Origin: UBA1268 sp965662195
GTDB taxonomy: Bacteria; Planctomycetota; Planctomycetia; Pirellulales; UBA1268
Reading direction: 5' to 3'
Assembly: GCA_965662195.1 (NCBI GenBank)
Contig: CBFIHA010000032.1
Location: 1 to 37,612, forward strand
DNA length: 37,612 bases
Shown here: positions 25,401 to 31,410 of the stretch, one piece after another
Position numbering within the stretch: the stretch's first letter is position 1
How the letters are laid out: every line of letters starts with the position of its first letter
Program-made: the position numbers and the translations under genes
Notes under the pieces: generated by a model
Told to the model about the DNA's origin: nothing
The model's input: the letters and a program-made list of their open reading frames with translations, nothing else
Databases searched by the model: none

Positions 25401-25437
25401 TTCGGTCGAGTTCCAGCCGTCGTGCATCTGTTTCCAT
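22426..25437 (-). CDS. FAD-linked oxidase / Fe-S reductase fusion (YdiJ-like, GlcD-GlpC type)
   Basis: The 1003-aa protein joins an FAD-binding 2-hydroxyacid dehydrogenase to an Fe-S reductase. The N-terminal half is a PCMH/VAO FAD domain (HPRGAGTGLAGDALGSG, GGMIGRNTSGSRF) with an FAD_oxidase_C domain (LYAHAGHGQLHVRPF). After about residue 580 come two ferredoxin-type cysteine sets (CNGCGACRADAGPLRMC and CFNCHQCRFDC) and then CCG-like motifs (YHQPCHLRQHG, TGCSGMAG, ECSACRLQ). This is the architecture of YdiJ, which oxidises D-2-hydroxyglutarate and D-lactate-type acids. Substrate is not determined here. The ATG at 25437 follows GGGGGAA. It is spaced 20 nt from the zinc-ribbon gene upstream and 2 nt from moaD downstream. 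Confidence 0.88.
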   Translation of the reverse strand: METDARRLELDRTRMAEDLRGVVAGDVIFDDAGRSLYATDASLFHLPPLGVVRPRSVEDVAATLEWASRNGVTVHPRGAGTGLAGDALGSGVILDCSRYLRRIVRTADETVCIQPGVTCRQLEAHLAEVGRCFGPDPANAAVTTLGGMIGRNTSGSRFPLYGAVRDRILSAEVVLSDGTVTELRPTTVTNRGDAEGLTADAARRATLARGIAAVYGAAQDELASWAASGRLVHGGYRLDGVVRPPTPDGAAALVDLPRLLAGSSGSLAVVTTVTLKTRPTVGGAAVGLFFFDSLERAAAAALRLQPLVPAACDLFDKRHLALSRSASPTFERLIPVLAEAGLLVEFAGADQAGCQQQLDDAVDLMRRSRFHCIDVRRAEVAADVELFWQLSRTVVSTLHGVRGTVRPVQFMEDVVIPPGQLPAFLERYQDVLKRHTATALLYAHAGHGQLHVRPFADPRRSGERERLEALAADLVREVVRLDGTIGGEQGLGLSRTQFFAEHFPGQVSVCREIKRLFDPAGLLNPGKIVPAADGPRPAWRQLPQTVPEAAGLPLLNWTPEALAAEVDACNGCGACRADAGPLRMCPRFRESPGEEWSPRAKANLVAGLLGGAVDPQAAGMEAARVIADTCFNCHQCRFDCAAGVDIPALVTELKAAVVAAEGLRWTPWLLARVDQLSALGGRLRPLSNWALTNPQARWLLERLLGIAQGRRLPRFTGNAFLRWAARRGLTRPSKRAGPRVLYFLDTFARRHDPLVAQSLVALLERSGVGVFIDPRQVASGIAAISVGDLDLARRLARRNLRVLTEAVRLGYEIIATEPAAVTAIQHDYPLLLDDEEMPRVVAATRHATDYLWELQQEGRLVGDFEPLPQRLLYHQPCHLRQHGGGQRTAGLLKLIPNLSLDTRPTGCSGMAGTFGLDHDHYRTSLRIGRTLLTAVREPAVAGGVTECSACRLQMEQATSKQTLHPVVLLAIAAGLTPKGAFSEDSPRPATAVGRFTTFPAAEG

Positions 25438-25457
25438 CACACCGTTCCCCCGCTGGC

Positions 25458-25952
25458 TTATGAGCCAGCCGATGCCGCCGGCCGACCCTGTCGGGCCGCC
25501 TGCTGGCGATGCTTTTCGTGGGTCTCAAGGTTGAAGCCGCCAAAGCGGTCGGTAATTCCCGGCCCGGTATACCGGGCCCCGCAGCGGTAGCAGGTGAGGC
25601 ATTCCGGCACGAGGAAATAGAGCACGACATCGATCGCCGCAGTGGCAAAGAGAATGCCGAACGTCAGGAACAGCTCACGGTAGGCCCAGGCGACGCAACT
25701 CGCCGCAAAGCCGACGACAACGATGCCCACCCCAAGCCGCTGAGGAAAGTTCTTGCGGACGAACAGTTCCGTGCCGGGGCAGACGACGCAGCGGGTTAGT
25801 CGGGGCGGCTCCGAGGCCGTCGCCGGCAGAATTGCCCCCTCCGGCAGGCTGATGATGCGACGACAGTGTGGGCAGCAGAGGCTGGGCTGCTGTTCGATCG
25901 CTGCGGCGAATGTCTGGCTTCCGCAATCGGGACAGGAATAAACGACGTTCAT
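25458..25952 (-). CDS. Zinc-ribbon protein with two transmembrane helices, function unknown
   Basis: The 164-aa product carries an N-terminal zinc ribbon (SCPDCGSQTF with LCCPHCRRII), then RCVVCPGTELFVRK, two membrane helices (about residues 74-112: VGIVVVGFAASCVAWAY and FGILFATAAIDVVLYFL), and a second Cys set ECLTCYRCGARYTGP before a polar tail (DRFGGFNLETHEKH). Cytosolic zinc ribbons at both ends of a helical hairpin fit this order. No function is known to me; I recall like proteins only from planctomycetes. A 7-bp hairpin (GCTGGCT/AGCCAGC, 25452-25469) covers its stop. It starts six bases after the membrane protein gene upstream, so the two are likely made together. Confidence 0.8.
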   Translation of the reverse strand: MNVVYSCPDCGSQTFAAAIEQQPSLCCPHCRRIISLPEGAILPATASEPPRLTRCVVCPGTELFVRKNFPQRLGVGIVVVGFAASCVAWAYRELFLTFGILFATAAIDVVLYFLVPECLTCYRCGARYTGPGITDRFGGFNLETHEKHRQQAARQGRPAASAGS

Positions 25953-25958
25953 GGTGGC

Positions 25959-26891
25959 CTAGGGTTGAAGGACGGCGACGCCCGCGGTCATCGACGGGGT
26001 CGCCAGCAGTTGGGCGGTCAGTTCCCCAAGAATCACCGCCAGGCAGGCGACATAGAGAATACCGGTGGCGCTCTGGGTGTTGGGGATGTCGAGTGTCTTG
26101 CGGCTCATCACCAGAAGCACTGGCAGGCCCACCAACCCCGCCAACCAGCGAAGCCAGAGCAAAGCCAGGCCCGTCTGATCCAAAGGTTGGTTGAAAAAGC
26201 CCACCGTGGTCTTTGTCGACCTGGCCAACTCCGGAACAAGGCCGGGAGGTTCGGGGGTGCCGGCTGCCACATCCTGAGTCGGTGGACTTTGTTGCCGGTC
26301 CGCGAAGCCGACGGTGCCCGCCGCGGTGATGGCCTGGCCGCACCGCGACAGCCACCCGGTTTCGATTCCACCGGCGGCGTCGAACTGCCAGCCGACTGCT
26401 GCCAGCGTGATGGCCAGCAAGAGGCCCCAGGCCACCAGCGTCTGATCGATCGACCGGCGGAGAGCGTCGACTCGCATTCCCGGGGCATTGAGATACCAGT
26501 GGCCCAGCAGCATGGCGTTGACAGTCAGGCCGATCAGGCAACCAGACAGCAGCCGGGAAACACCGACCGCCGCGGTGGAATCCCCCACGTTGATCGTGGC
26601 CAGACCCCCGCCGGCGGCAGCCAGGACGCAGCAGAGCAGCCCGCCGCGGCGGCGGTCGGCGAACATCAGGATGCTGCCCACCCAGGCGGTCAGGGCAGTC
26701 ATCGCCATCAGCCAACCAACCAGCGTCAGGCCGACCGTCGAGGCGAGCAAGCCGGCAAAGGTGGCCAATCCGAGCACCACCAGCAGATTCACCCGGAAAA
26801 ATCCCCCCGGCACCAGCGTGGTCGAGGTGAGGCACAGCGCAAGAGCCAACCCTCCAGCAAACCGGCAGAGAAAGTCGATCAGCAGCGTCAC
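25959..26891 (-). CDS. Multi-pass membrane protein, function unknown
   Basis: The 310-aa product has about eight hydrophobic segments; polar loops carry a DNA-unlike mix (TGWLSRCGQAITAAGTVGF, TQDVAAGTPEPPG). The motif LLGHWYLNAPGM sits in a loop before the central helices and a single His lies in it, which argues against a haem-binding bis-His pair. I cannot name a family. GTG 26891 is chosen because GGAGG lies nine bases upstream (the same GGAGG directly abuts ATG 26900, too close to act for it); a GTG at 26948 is also in frame. It is six bases from the zinc-ribbon gene and 104 nt downstream of folE. Its context suggests a membrane partner for the redox enzyme behind it, but this is inference. 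Confidence 0.7.
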   Translation of the reverse strand: MTLLIDFLCRFAGGLALALCLTSTTLVPGGFFRVNLLVVLGLATFAGLLASTVGLTLVGWLMAMTALTAWVGSILMFADRRRGGLLCCVLAAAGGGLATINVGDSTAAVGVSRLLSGCLIGLTVNAMLLGHWYLNAPGMRVDALRRSIDQTLVAWGLLLAITLAAVGWQFDAAGGIETGWLSRCGQAITAAGTVGFADRQQSPPTQDVAAGTPEPPGLVPELARSTKTTVGFFNQPLDQTGLALLWLRWLAGLVGLPVLLVMSRKTLDIPNTQSATGILYVACLAVILGELTAQLLATPSMTAGVAVLQP

Positions 26892-26995
26892 TCGCCTCAT
26901 CCTCCAGCTGCCGGCCAGCGGTCGCGGGGGCCGGCCGCCCAGGGCCACCTGCCGGACAGTGGCAACTATTTCATCGCCCGGTGCAACACCCAGTC

Positions 26996-27637
26996 CTACC
27001 GTTTGCCGTAGATCAACGACATCACCTCGGCCCGACTCGACATGTTGGTACGGAAGATGCCCTTCATGGCCGAGGTGACACAGAGACTGCCCGGCTTCCG
27101 CACGCCGCGAATTGTCATACAGGTGTGGGAGGCCTCGATCACCACCGCCACCCCCTTGGCCCCCAGATCGTGCTCCAGCAGGCCGGCGATCTGCTCCGTC
27201 ATCCGTTCCTGCACCTGCGGCCGATGGGAGACCACCTCGACCACGCGGGCGAGTTTGCTCAGGCCCAGCACCCGGCCGTTGGGGATATAGCCGATGTGGG
27301 CCTGCCCCATGAACGGCAGCAGGTGGTGCTCGCAGACGCTGTTGAAGGCGATGTCGCGAACGAGCACGAGCTCGTCGTACTTTTCCGTGAAGGCCTTGCC
27401 GAGATGACGCCGCGGGTCTTCGTGCAGGCCGCTGAACATTTCGGCATACATCCGCGCCACGCGGGCGGGAGTTTCGAGCAGTCCTTCCCGGTCGGGGTCC
27501 TCACCGACAGCCGCCAGAATCTCCCGCACAGCCCGCTCGATCCGGGGCTGATCAACGGGGGAAGGCCGTCCCCCCGCCAATGGGTCATCCGCCGCTGAAA
27601 CACCGACACATAAAGATTCAGGAACGTTCATCCCCAT
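26996..27637 (-). CDS. folE: FolE, GTP cyclohydrolase I
   Basis: FolE converts GTP to dihydroneopterin triphosphate, the first step of folate and other pterin synthesis. Zinc-site residues are visible in NSVCEHHLLPFMG and SHTCMTIRGVRKPGS; EDPDREGLLETPARVARMYAE and GYIPNGRVLGLSKLARVVEV are further family motifs, and it ends TNMSSRAEVMSLI. Type IA, zinc dependent, 213 aa. ATG 27637 has AGGT nine bases upstream; a second ATG at 27631 is close by. It is the first gene of the nine-gene minus-strand run, behind a 624-nt gap filled with repeats. Confidence 0.95.
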   Translation of the reverse strand: MGMNVPESLCVGVSAADDPLAGGRPSPVDQPRIERAVREILAAVGEDPDREGLLETPARVARMYAEMFSGLHEDPRRHLGKAFTEKYDELVLVRDIAFNSVCEHHLLPFMGQAHIGYIPNGRVLGLSKLARVVEVVSHRPQVQERMTEQIAGLLEHDLGAKGVAVVIEASHTCMTIRGVRKPGSLCVTSAMKGIFRTNMSSRAEVMSLIYGKR

Positions 27638-27780
27638 AGTTTAGCACCTGGCAACGCCAGCCGCGGAAGGCACCCGCACCTGGCCCAGCAGCGAGCATGG
27701 TCGCAGGCGGGCGGGAAACCTCAGGAAGCCAGAAGCGGGAGCGACTGAATTAGCGGTAAGGTGGATGCCGTGGCAGCTCG

Positions 27781-27860
27781 TCCCGCCGTCCCGCCGTCCC
27801 GCCGTCCCGCCGTCCCGCCGTCCCGCCGTCCCGCCGGTCCGCCGGTCCGCCGGTCCGCCT
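27781..27860. repeat. 8-bp tandem repeat array (10 units)
   Basis: Seven perfect copies of TCCCGCCG (27781-27836) are followed by GTCCGCCG twice and GTCCGCCT (27837-27860), all with an 8-bp period. It lies in the gap upstream of folE. An 8-bp period shifts reading frame with each unit gained or lost, so the short frames crossing it are not taken as genes. Confidence 0.9.
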
Positions 27861-27960
27861 GGCGGCTTCCAGACAAGCGGGCCGTGGATGGCAATGCCGT
27901 TCGGTCCGGACAATTATTTCACTCTGGCCGTGTTGAAGCCCCGTGGAATCCCCGGAAGCA

Positions 27961-28177
27961 AGTTTTGATGTTGCGCGTTTGCATCAATCGCCAGATTAAA
28001 CCCCCATTCTTCAAAGCCCGAAGCGCAAGCTGAGGGAAATCACGTTATTTGATCCCCGAAACGCATTCCCTCGGCTCGCGCCTCGGGCTTCCTGGATTTC
28101 GGTTTCCCTCAGTGCAACATCAAAACTCGCGCTTCGGGTTTCCCGGAACGTAGTTCCGCCCGACGCAACATCAAAAA
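27961..28177. repeat. Nested inverted-repeat element upstream of folE
   Basis: Outer arms are AGTTTTGATGTTGC (27961-27974) and its perfect complement GCAACATCAAAACT (28114-28127). Inside them are 25-nt arms: AAGCCCGAAGCGCAAGCTGA... at 28014-28038 and an inverted copy at 28066-28090 with three mismatches. A third partial copy (28125-28140, CTCGCGCTTCGGGTTT) and a further GCAACATCAAAAA (28165-28177) follow. The 28030-28039 unit CTGAGGGAAA is also inverted at 28103-28112. It looks like copies of a dispersed repeat family nested or rearranged. Confidence 0.75.
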
Positions 28178-28261
28178 TGGCCCGGCACGACCAAGCACGC
28201 GACACCGAGCAGGAGGCGAGGACTGCGGACAGGGGCCATGGATGGCCCCGTCCGCGTAAAA

Positions 28262-28954
28262 CTAGTTCGGGCTAAACGCCGGCGGGAAGGTTCGCTCCCG
28301 ACGGGGGTGATGCTGCTTCCCGAGGGCCTCCAGCAGCAACTGCGTTCGCTGCAACACGTCGCACTCACCCAATAATTTTAGCTTCGTGTCGAGGTCAAGC
28401 TCGATCGTATAGGCGACAATGTCGGTCAGCATGCCCAGGGTGATCTGGCTGCCGAGCAACTCGTCAAGCTGTTCGTACGAGGACGGAATTTTCGGCATCG
28501 CCCGTTTGAAGGCGGAGAGCAGCCGCTGCTGCAGGGCCGCCATCGCCGCCTCGGAGGCGTCCGGCGGCAACGCATCCTCCATGAGGGTTGCTTCTGCCAC
28601 ACGAAAAGGCTTCTCCGGTGGTAGTTCCCGCACGAGCCGCAGCCGTCGCACACCCAAAAGCAGCACGTTGTAAGTCCCTTCCGGTGTCCGCTGGTGGGTG
28701 GCAATGCGACAGAGGCAGGCGGTCGACCGCAGGGCGGGCCGCCCCTGGTAGTGGGCCTCCCAGCCCGGGGCGAGTACGCCGAGGGTGATGAGCCGGTCAT
28801 CCTCCACCGCCTCTTCGAAGAGCGCCCGGTACCGCGGCTCAAAAATGTGCATTGCCTGCATGACGTGCGGAAACATCACCAGGTTCGGCAGCGGAAAGAT
28901 CCGAGCCAGTCCCGAGAAGTCATCGGGGCAAAAGGCGAGTGGTTCGTCAGTCAT
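28262..28954 (-). CDS. LON N-terminal substrate-binding-domain protein
   Basis: The 230-aa product is a stand-alone version of the Lon protease N-terminal domain: LARIFPLPNLVMFPHVMQ, MHIFEPRYRALFEEAVEDDRLI, and ALRSTACLCRIATHQRTPEG with NVLLLGVRRLRLV. The ATPase and protease domains of Lon are absent. The C-terminal third is helical (LLSAFKRAMPKIPSSYEQL), with no recognised motif. The role in bacteria is not known; substrate recognition or an adaptor is a guess. ATG 28954 is chosen because AGGG lies eight bases upstream, giving an eight-base overlap with the preceding DUF309 gene; ATG 28963 is an alternative. Confidence 0.85.
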   Translation of the reverse strand: MTDEPLAFCPDDFSGLARIFPLPNLVMFPHVMQAMHIFEPRYRALFEEAVEDDRLITLGVLAPGWEAHYQGRPALRSTACLCRIATHQRTPEGTYNVLLLGVRRLRLVRELPPEKPFRVAEATLMEDALPPDASEAAMAALQQRLLSAFKRAMPKIPSSYEQLDELLGSQITLGMLTDIVAYTIELDLDTKLKLLGECDVLQRTQLLLEALGKQHHPRRERTFPPAFSPN

Positions 28955-29375
28955 CGCGTCCATCCCTGCCGTCGAGTGCTGGCGGATCGAGGTGGATTTC
29001 TGGCAGCAGTTCCGGATCGAGTTCGATGGTGGGATAGTCCTCCGTACTGGCCGCCACCTCCTTGAGGCAGGCATCGAATGCCCCCAGAAACCGGTCGACG
29101 TGCAGCCCCAGATGGTAGGGGGCGTAGGTTTCGAGGTATCCATGCACGCTTCCATGCAGTTTTCGGGCTCCCCTGATGTTGCCATTTCCAAAATGGTAGA
29201 GAGCGACGGCCGCCTGGATCAGGCCCTGGTAGAACTTTCTCGATGGGCCACGATAATCGGTCCAGAGTTCCTCCCAGACCTCGTGGCTTTCATAGTAATC
29301 GCAATCATTGAACTTCTCGATGCCCGACAAATACAGCGGTTCGTACGCGGCGGGATCGGTCAGTTCTTCGCTCAT
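28947..29375 (-). CDS. DUF309 protein
   Basis: The 142-aa product has the DUF309 pattern: GIEKFNDCDYYESHEVWEE, LWTDYRG, FYQGLIQAAVALYHFGNGN and RGARKLH. This small helical domain is widespread, with unknown function. The ATG at 29375 is preferred over an upstream in-frame one at 29405 because GGGAG lies ten bases before it. A polar tail rich in Asp, Glu and Pro ends it. It overlaps the LON-domain gene by eight bases, so the two are co-translated. It is divergent from nth with 96 nt between. Confidence 0.88.
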   Translation of the reverse strand: MSEELTDPAAYEPLYLSGIEKFNDCDYYESHEVWEELWTDYRGPSRKFYQGLIQAAVALYHFGNGNIRGARKLHGSVHGYLETYAPYHLGLHVDRFLGAFDACLKEVAASTEDYPTIELDPELLPEIHLDPPALDGRDGRDD

Positions 29376-29471
29376 TGCCCGGGCACTCCCTGACTGTCGG
29401 TACAAGACTCTCGCGTCTCATATTCTAGCACCGCCGCCACCTCAGCGGAGCCAGCCAGCGGCTACAGCACC

Positions 29472-30212
29472 ATGACCACCCGCCAGCGGCGAAAAACAGC
29501 GACCGAAGCGGTGCCACCCTCCACTCCTCCATGCCGGGTCGTCCCGAGCCGGGAAAGCCTCGCCGCCCGCCGCCAGCGGGCCGCGGCAATTGCCAATCAA
29601 CTCGCCGATCTCTATCCGACGGCCGACTGCTCGCTGCGGTTCGCCAACCCGTTTGAGCTGCTGATTGCCACAATCCTCTCGGCTCAGTGCACCGACAAGC
29701 GGGTCAACCTCGTCACCCCCGGCCTGTTTCAAAAATGGCCGACGCCGGCCAAGCTGGCAGCCGCCCGTCGCGACCAGATCGAGCAGGCCGTCCAGACCAC
29801 CGGCTTTTTCCGGGCCAAGGCCAAGAACATTCAGGGCTGCTGCCAGGGGCTGGTCGAGCGTTTTGGCGGCGAGGTCCCCCGGACGCTCGACGAGCTGGTC
29901 ACCCTGCCTGGAGTGGGCCGCAAAACGGCGAATGTGGTGCTCGGCAGCGGCTTTGGTCAGGCCGAGGGAATTGTCGTCGACACCCATGTCGGCCGGCTCT
30001 CGCGGCGGCTGGGGCTGACCCGTTCAACCGACGCGGTCCGGGCGGAACGCGACCTCGTCAGGGTGGTGCCCCGCGACCATTGGATCGTCCTGAGCCATCG
30101 GCTGATCGAGCACGGTCGCGGCCCCTGCACCGCTCGCCGCCCGCGGTGCGAGGGCTGCGGGCTGGCCGACCTCTGCCCTCGGGTGGGCCTGCCCCGGCCG
30201 CAACGGTCGTGA
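29472..30212 (+). CDS. nth: Nth, endonuclease III
   Basis: This base-excision-repair enzyme removes oxidised pyrimidines and nicks DNA by a beta-lyase step. The helix-hairpin-helix LPGVGRKTANVVLG contains the catalytic Lys151; VDTHVGRLSRRLGL holds the catalytic Asp170. The C-terminal [4Fe-4S] cluster cysteines are 219, 226, 229 and 235 (CX6CX2CX5C). Typical enzymes are about 210 aa; this one has about 30 extra N-terminal residues rich in Arg, Thr and Pro before the core, so a later start is possible. Its ATG has no clear ribosome site. It faces away from the DUF309 gene. Confidence 0.95.
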   Translation: MTTRQRRKTATEAVPPSTPPCRVVPSRESLAARRQRAAAIANQLADLYPTADCSLRFANPFELLIATILSAQCTDKRVNLVTPGLFQKWPTPAKLAAARRDQIEQAVQTTGFFRAKAKNIQGCCQGLVERFGGEVPRTLDELVTLPGVGRKTANVVLGSGFGQAEGIVVDTHVGRLSRRLGLTRSTDAVRAERDLVRVVPRDHWIVLSHRLIEHGRGPCTARRPRCEGCGLADLCPRVGLPRPQRS

Positions 30213-30377
30213 GGCCTGCAGAGCCACATCGGCGGGCCATGTGACGGGAAGGCAACAAAAAATCGGCGACAGCCCTTCACGAAATCCTTACACTGCCAGC
30301 CGTGCCGCGGGGTGGCCTCCCAGACGTCCCCGTGGTTCTGAGCGACGAGCCCCCCGCAGCCCGCAAGGAACCTGGCG

Positions 30378-30965
30378 ATGATTCTCTCCGGCAACGAGAT
30401 CAGGCAGCAACTCGGCGGCAACATCCAGATCGACCCGTTCGACGAGTCCCGGCTCAATCCCAACAGCTACAACCTGTCGCTGCACGACGAACTGCTGGTC
30501 TATGAAGAAGTTGTCCTCGACATGCGGAAGAGCAACCGCGTGGCTCGGGTGCAGATTCCGGAAGAGGGGCTGGTCCTCACTCCCAACCAACTCTACCTCG
30601 GCCGGACAGTCGAACGAACGGAAACCCACAACCTTGTCCCGATGATCGAGGGCCGCAGCTCGATCGGCCGGCTGGGCCTGTTCGTTCATGTCACTGCCGG
30701 GTTCGGTGACGTCGGCTTCTCGGGCTACTGGACGCTGGAGATGTTTGCGGTCCAACCGGTCAAGATCTACCCAGGGGTGCCTATCTGCCAAATCTTCTTC
30801 CATCAGATCACCGGTGCCATCACCGAGTACGCCAGCGACAAATACCAGCACAACCGGGACATCCAGCCGAGCCTGATGTTCCGTGAGTTTGCCGACGGTG
30901 AGGCGGGCGACGGGCAGTTGGAACTGGCCTTTGCCGGCGGGCGGCCGATACGCGAGAATTCCTGA
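30378..30965 (+). CDS. dcd: Dcd, dCTP deaminase
   Basis: Dcd converts dCTP to dUTP in the supply of dTTP. MILSGNEIRQQL, LNPNSYNLSL, EGRSSIGRLGLFVHVTAGF and GYWTLEMFAVQPV are family motifs, the last with the catalytic glutamate in TLEM. The 195-aa length fits; bifunctional dCTP deaminase/dUTPases look alike and I cannot exclude that form. AAGGA lies eight bases upstream of ATG 30378. It follows nth after a 165-nt gap without a gene. Confidence 0.93.
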   Translation: MILSGNEIRQQLGGNIQIDPFDESRLNPNSYNLSLHDELLVYEEVVLDMRKSNRVARVQIPEEGLVLTPNQLYLGRTVERTETHNLVPMIEGRSSIGRLGLFVHVTAGFGDVGFSGYWTLEMFAVQPVKIYPGVPICQIFFHQITGAITEYASDKYQHNRDIQPSLMFREFADGEAGDGQLELAFAGGRPIRENS

Positions 30966-31034
30966 TACAAAGGTAACTGCGTTGGCCGACTGCCATGGCT
31001 GCCCGCCGTTTTCCTGCTGGGGCAATCTACTGCG

Positions 31035-31244
31035 ATGATCGAACGTTACCTCAGCTGGTCTGCAATCGGCTCGGCTGGGCTGTTCGCCCTACTGGGCATC
31101 CTCGCGGTGGCGACGTCATCTGCCGAGAATGCCGCCGCCAGCGGCTATCTGATGCTTGCCGCGATTGTGGTACTCGTCATCTCAATTCTGCTGGCGGTGG
31201 GCATCCTGGTTTTTGCTGCGTTGCCAAAAACTCCGCCTGATTGA
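31035..31244 (+). CDS. Small two-helix membrane protein, 69 aa, function unknown
   Basis: The frame encodes two hydrophobic segments (AIGSAGLFALLGILAVATS and LMLAAIVVLVISILLAVGIL, overlapping the second helix into a third short one) with a polar loop SSAENAAASG and a short cytosolic-type end (PKTPPD). No ribosome site is obvious before ATG 31035. Such short hydrophobic frames can be chance in GC-rich DNA, so I rate it as likely but not certain. It lies between dcd and aspS on the same strand. Confidence 0.45.
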   Translation: MIERYLSWSAIGSAGLFALLGILAVATSSAENAAASGYLMLAAIVVLVISILLAVGILVFAALPKTPPD

Positions 31245-31410
31245 ACGACCTGGACGACTCGCCCCCAAACGGCCGCCGCCCCCGATTCCTGGGAGGGGTG
31301 CTTGGAGAAGTGAGGTTCTCCCCGCACAATCGGGGCCCCTGGCGGCAAGTCAGGTTTGCTGGTTGGCTCTCGTGCCCGTCTCCCGCTTCTTCTGAAAGGC
31401 TGTGTCTGTC

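Noticed and set aside
25866..27011. A 381-codon plus-strand frame across the membrane protein gene
   Set aside because: Gln/Gly/His-rich antisense of hydrophobic codons, which is the typical artefact; the minus-strand membrane protein has a ribosome site and tight spacing.
27781..27860. CRISPR array
   Set aside because: The units are 8 bp with no spacers; no cas genes are near.
27641..27913. A 90-codon minus frame and two plus frames through the 8-bp array
   Set aside because: Their similarity is only the repeat itself translated (RRDGGTAG-type); the 8-bp period breaks any frame.
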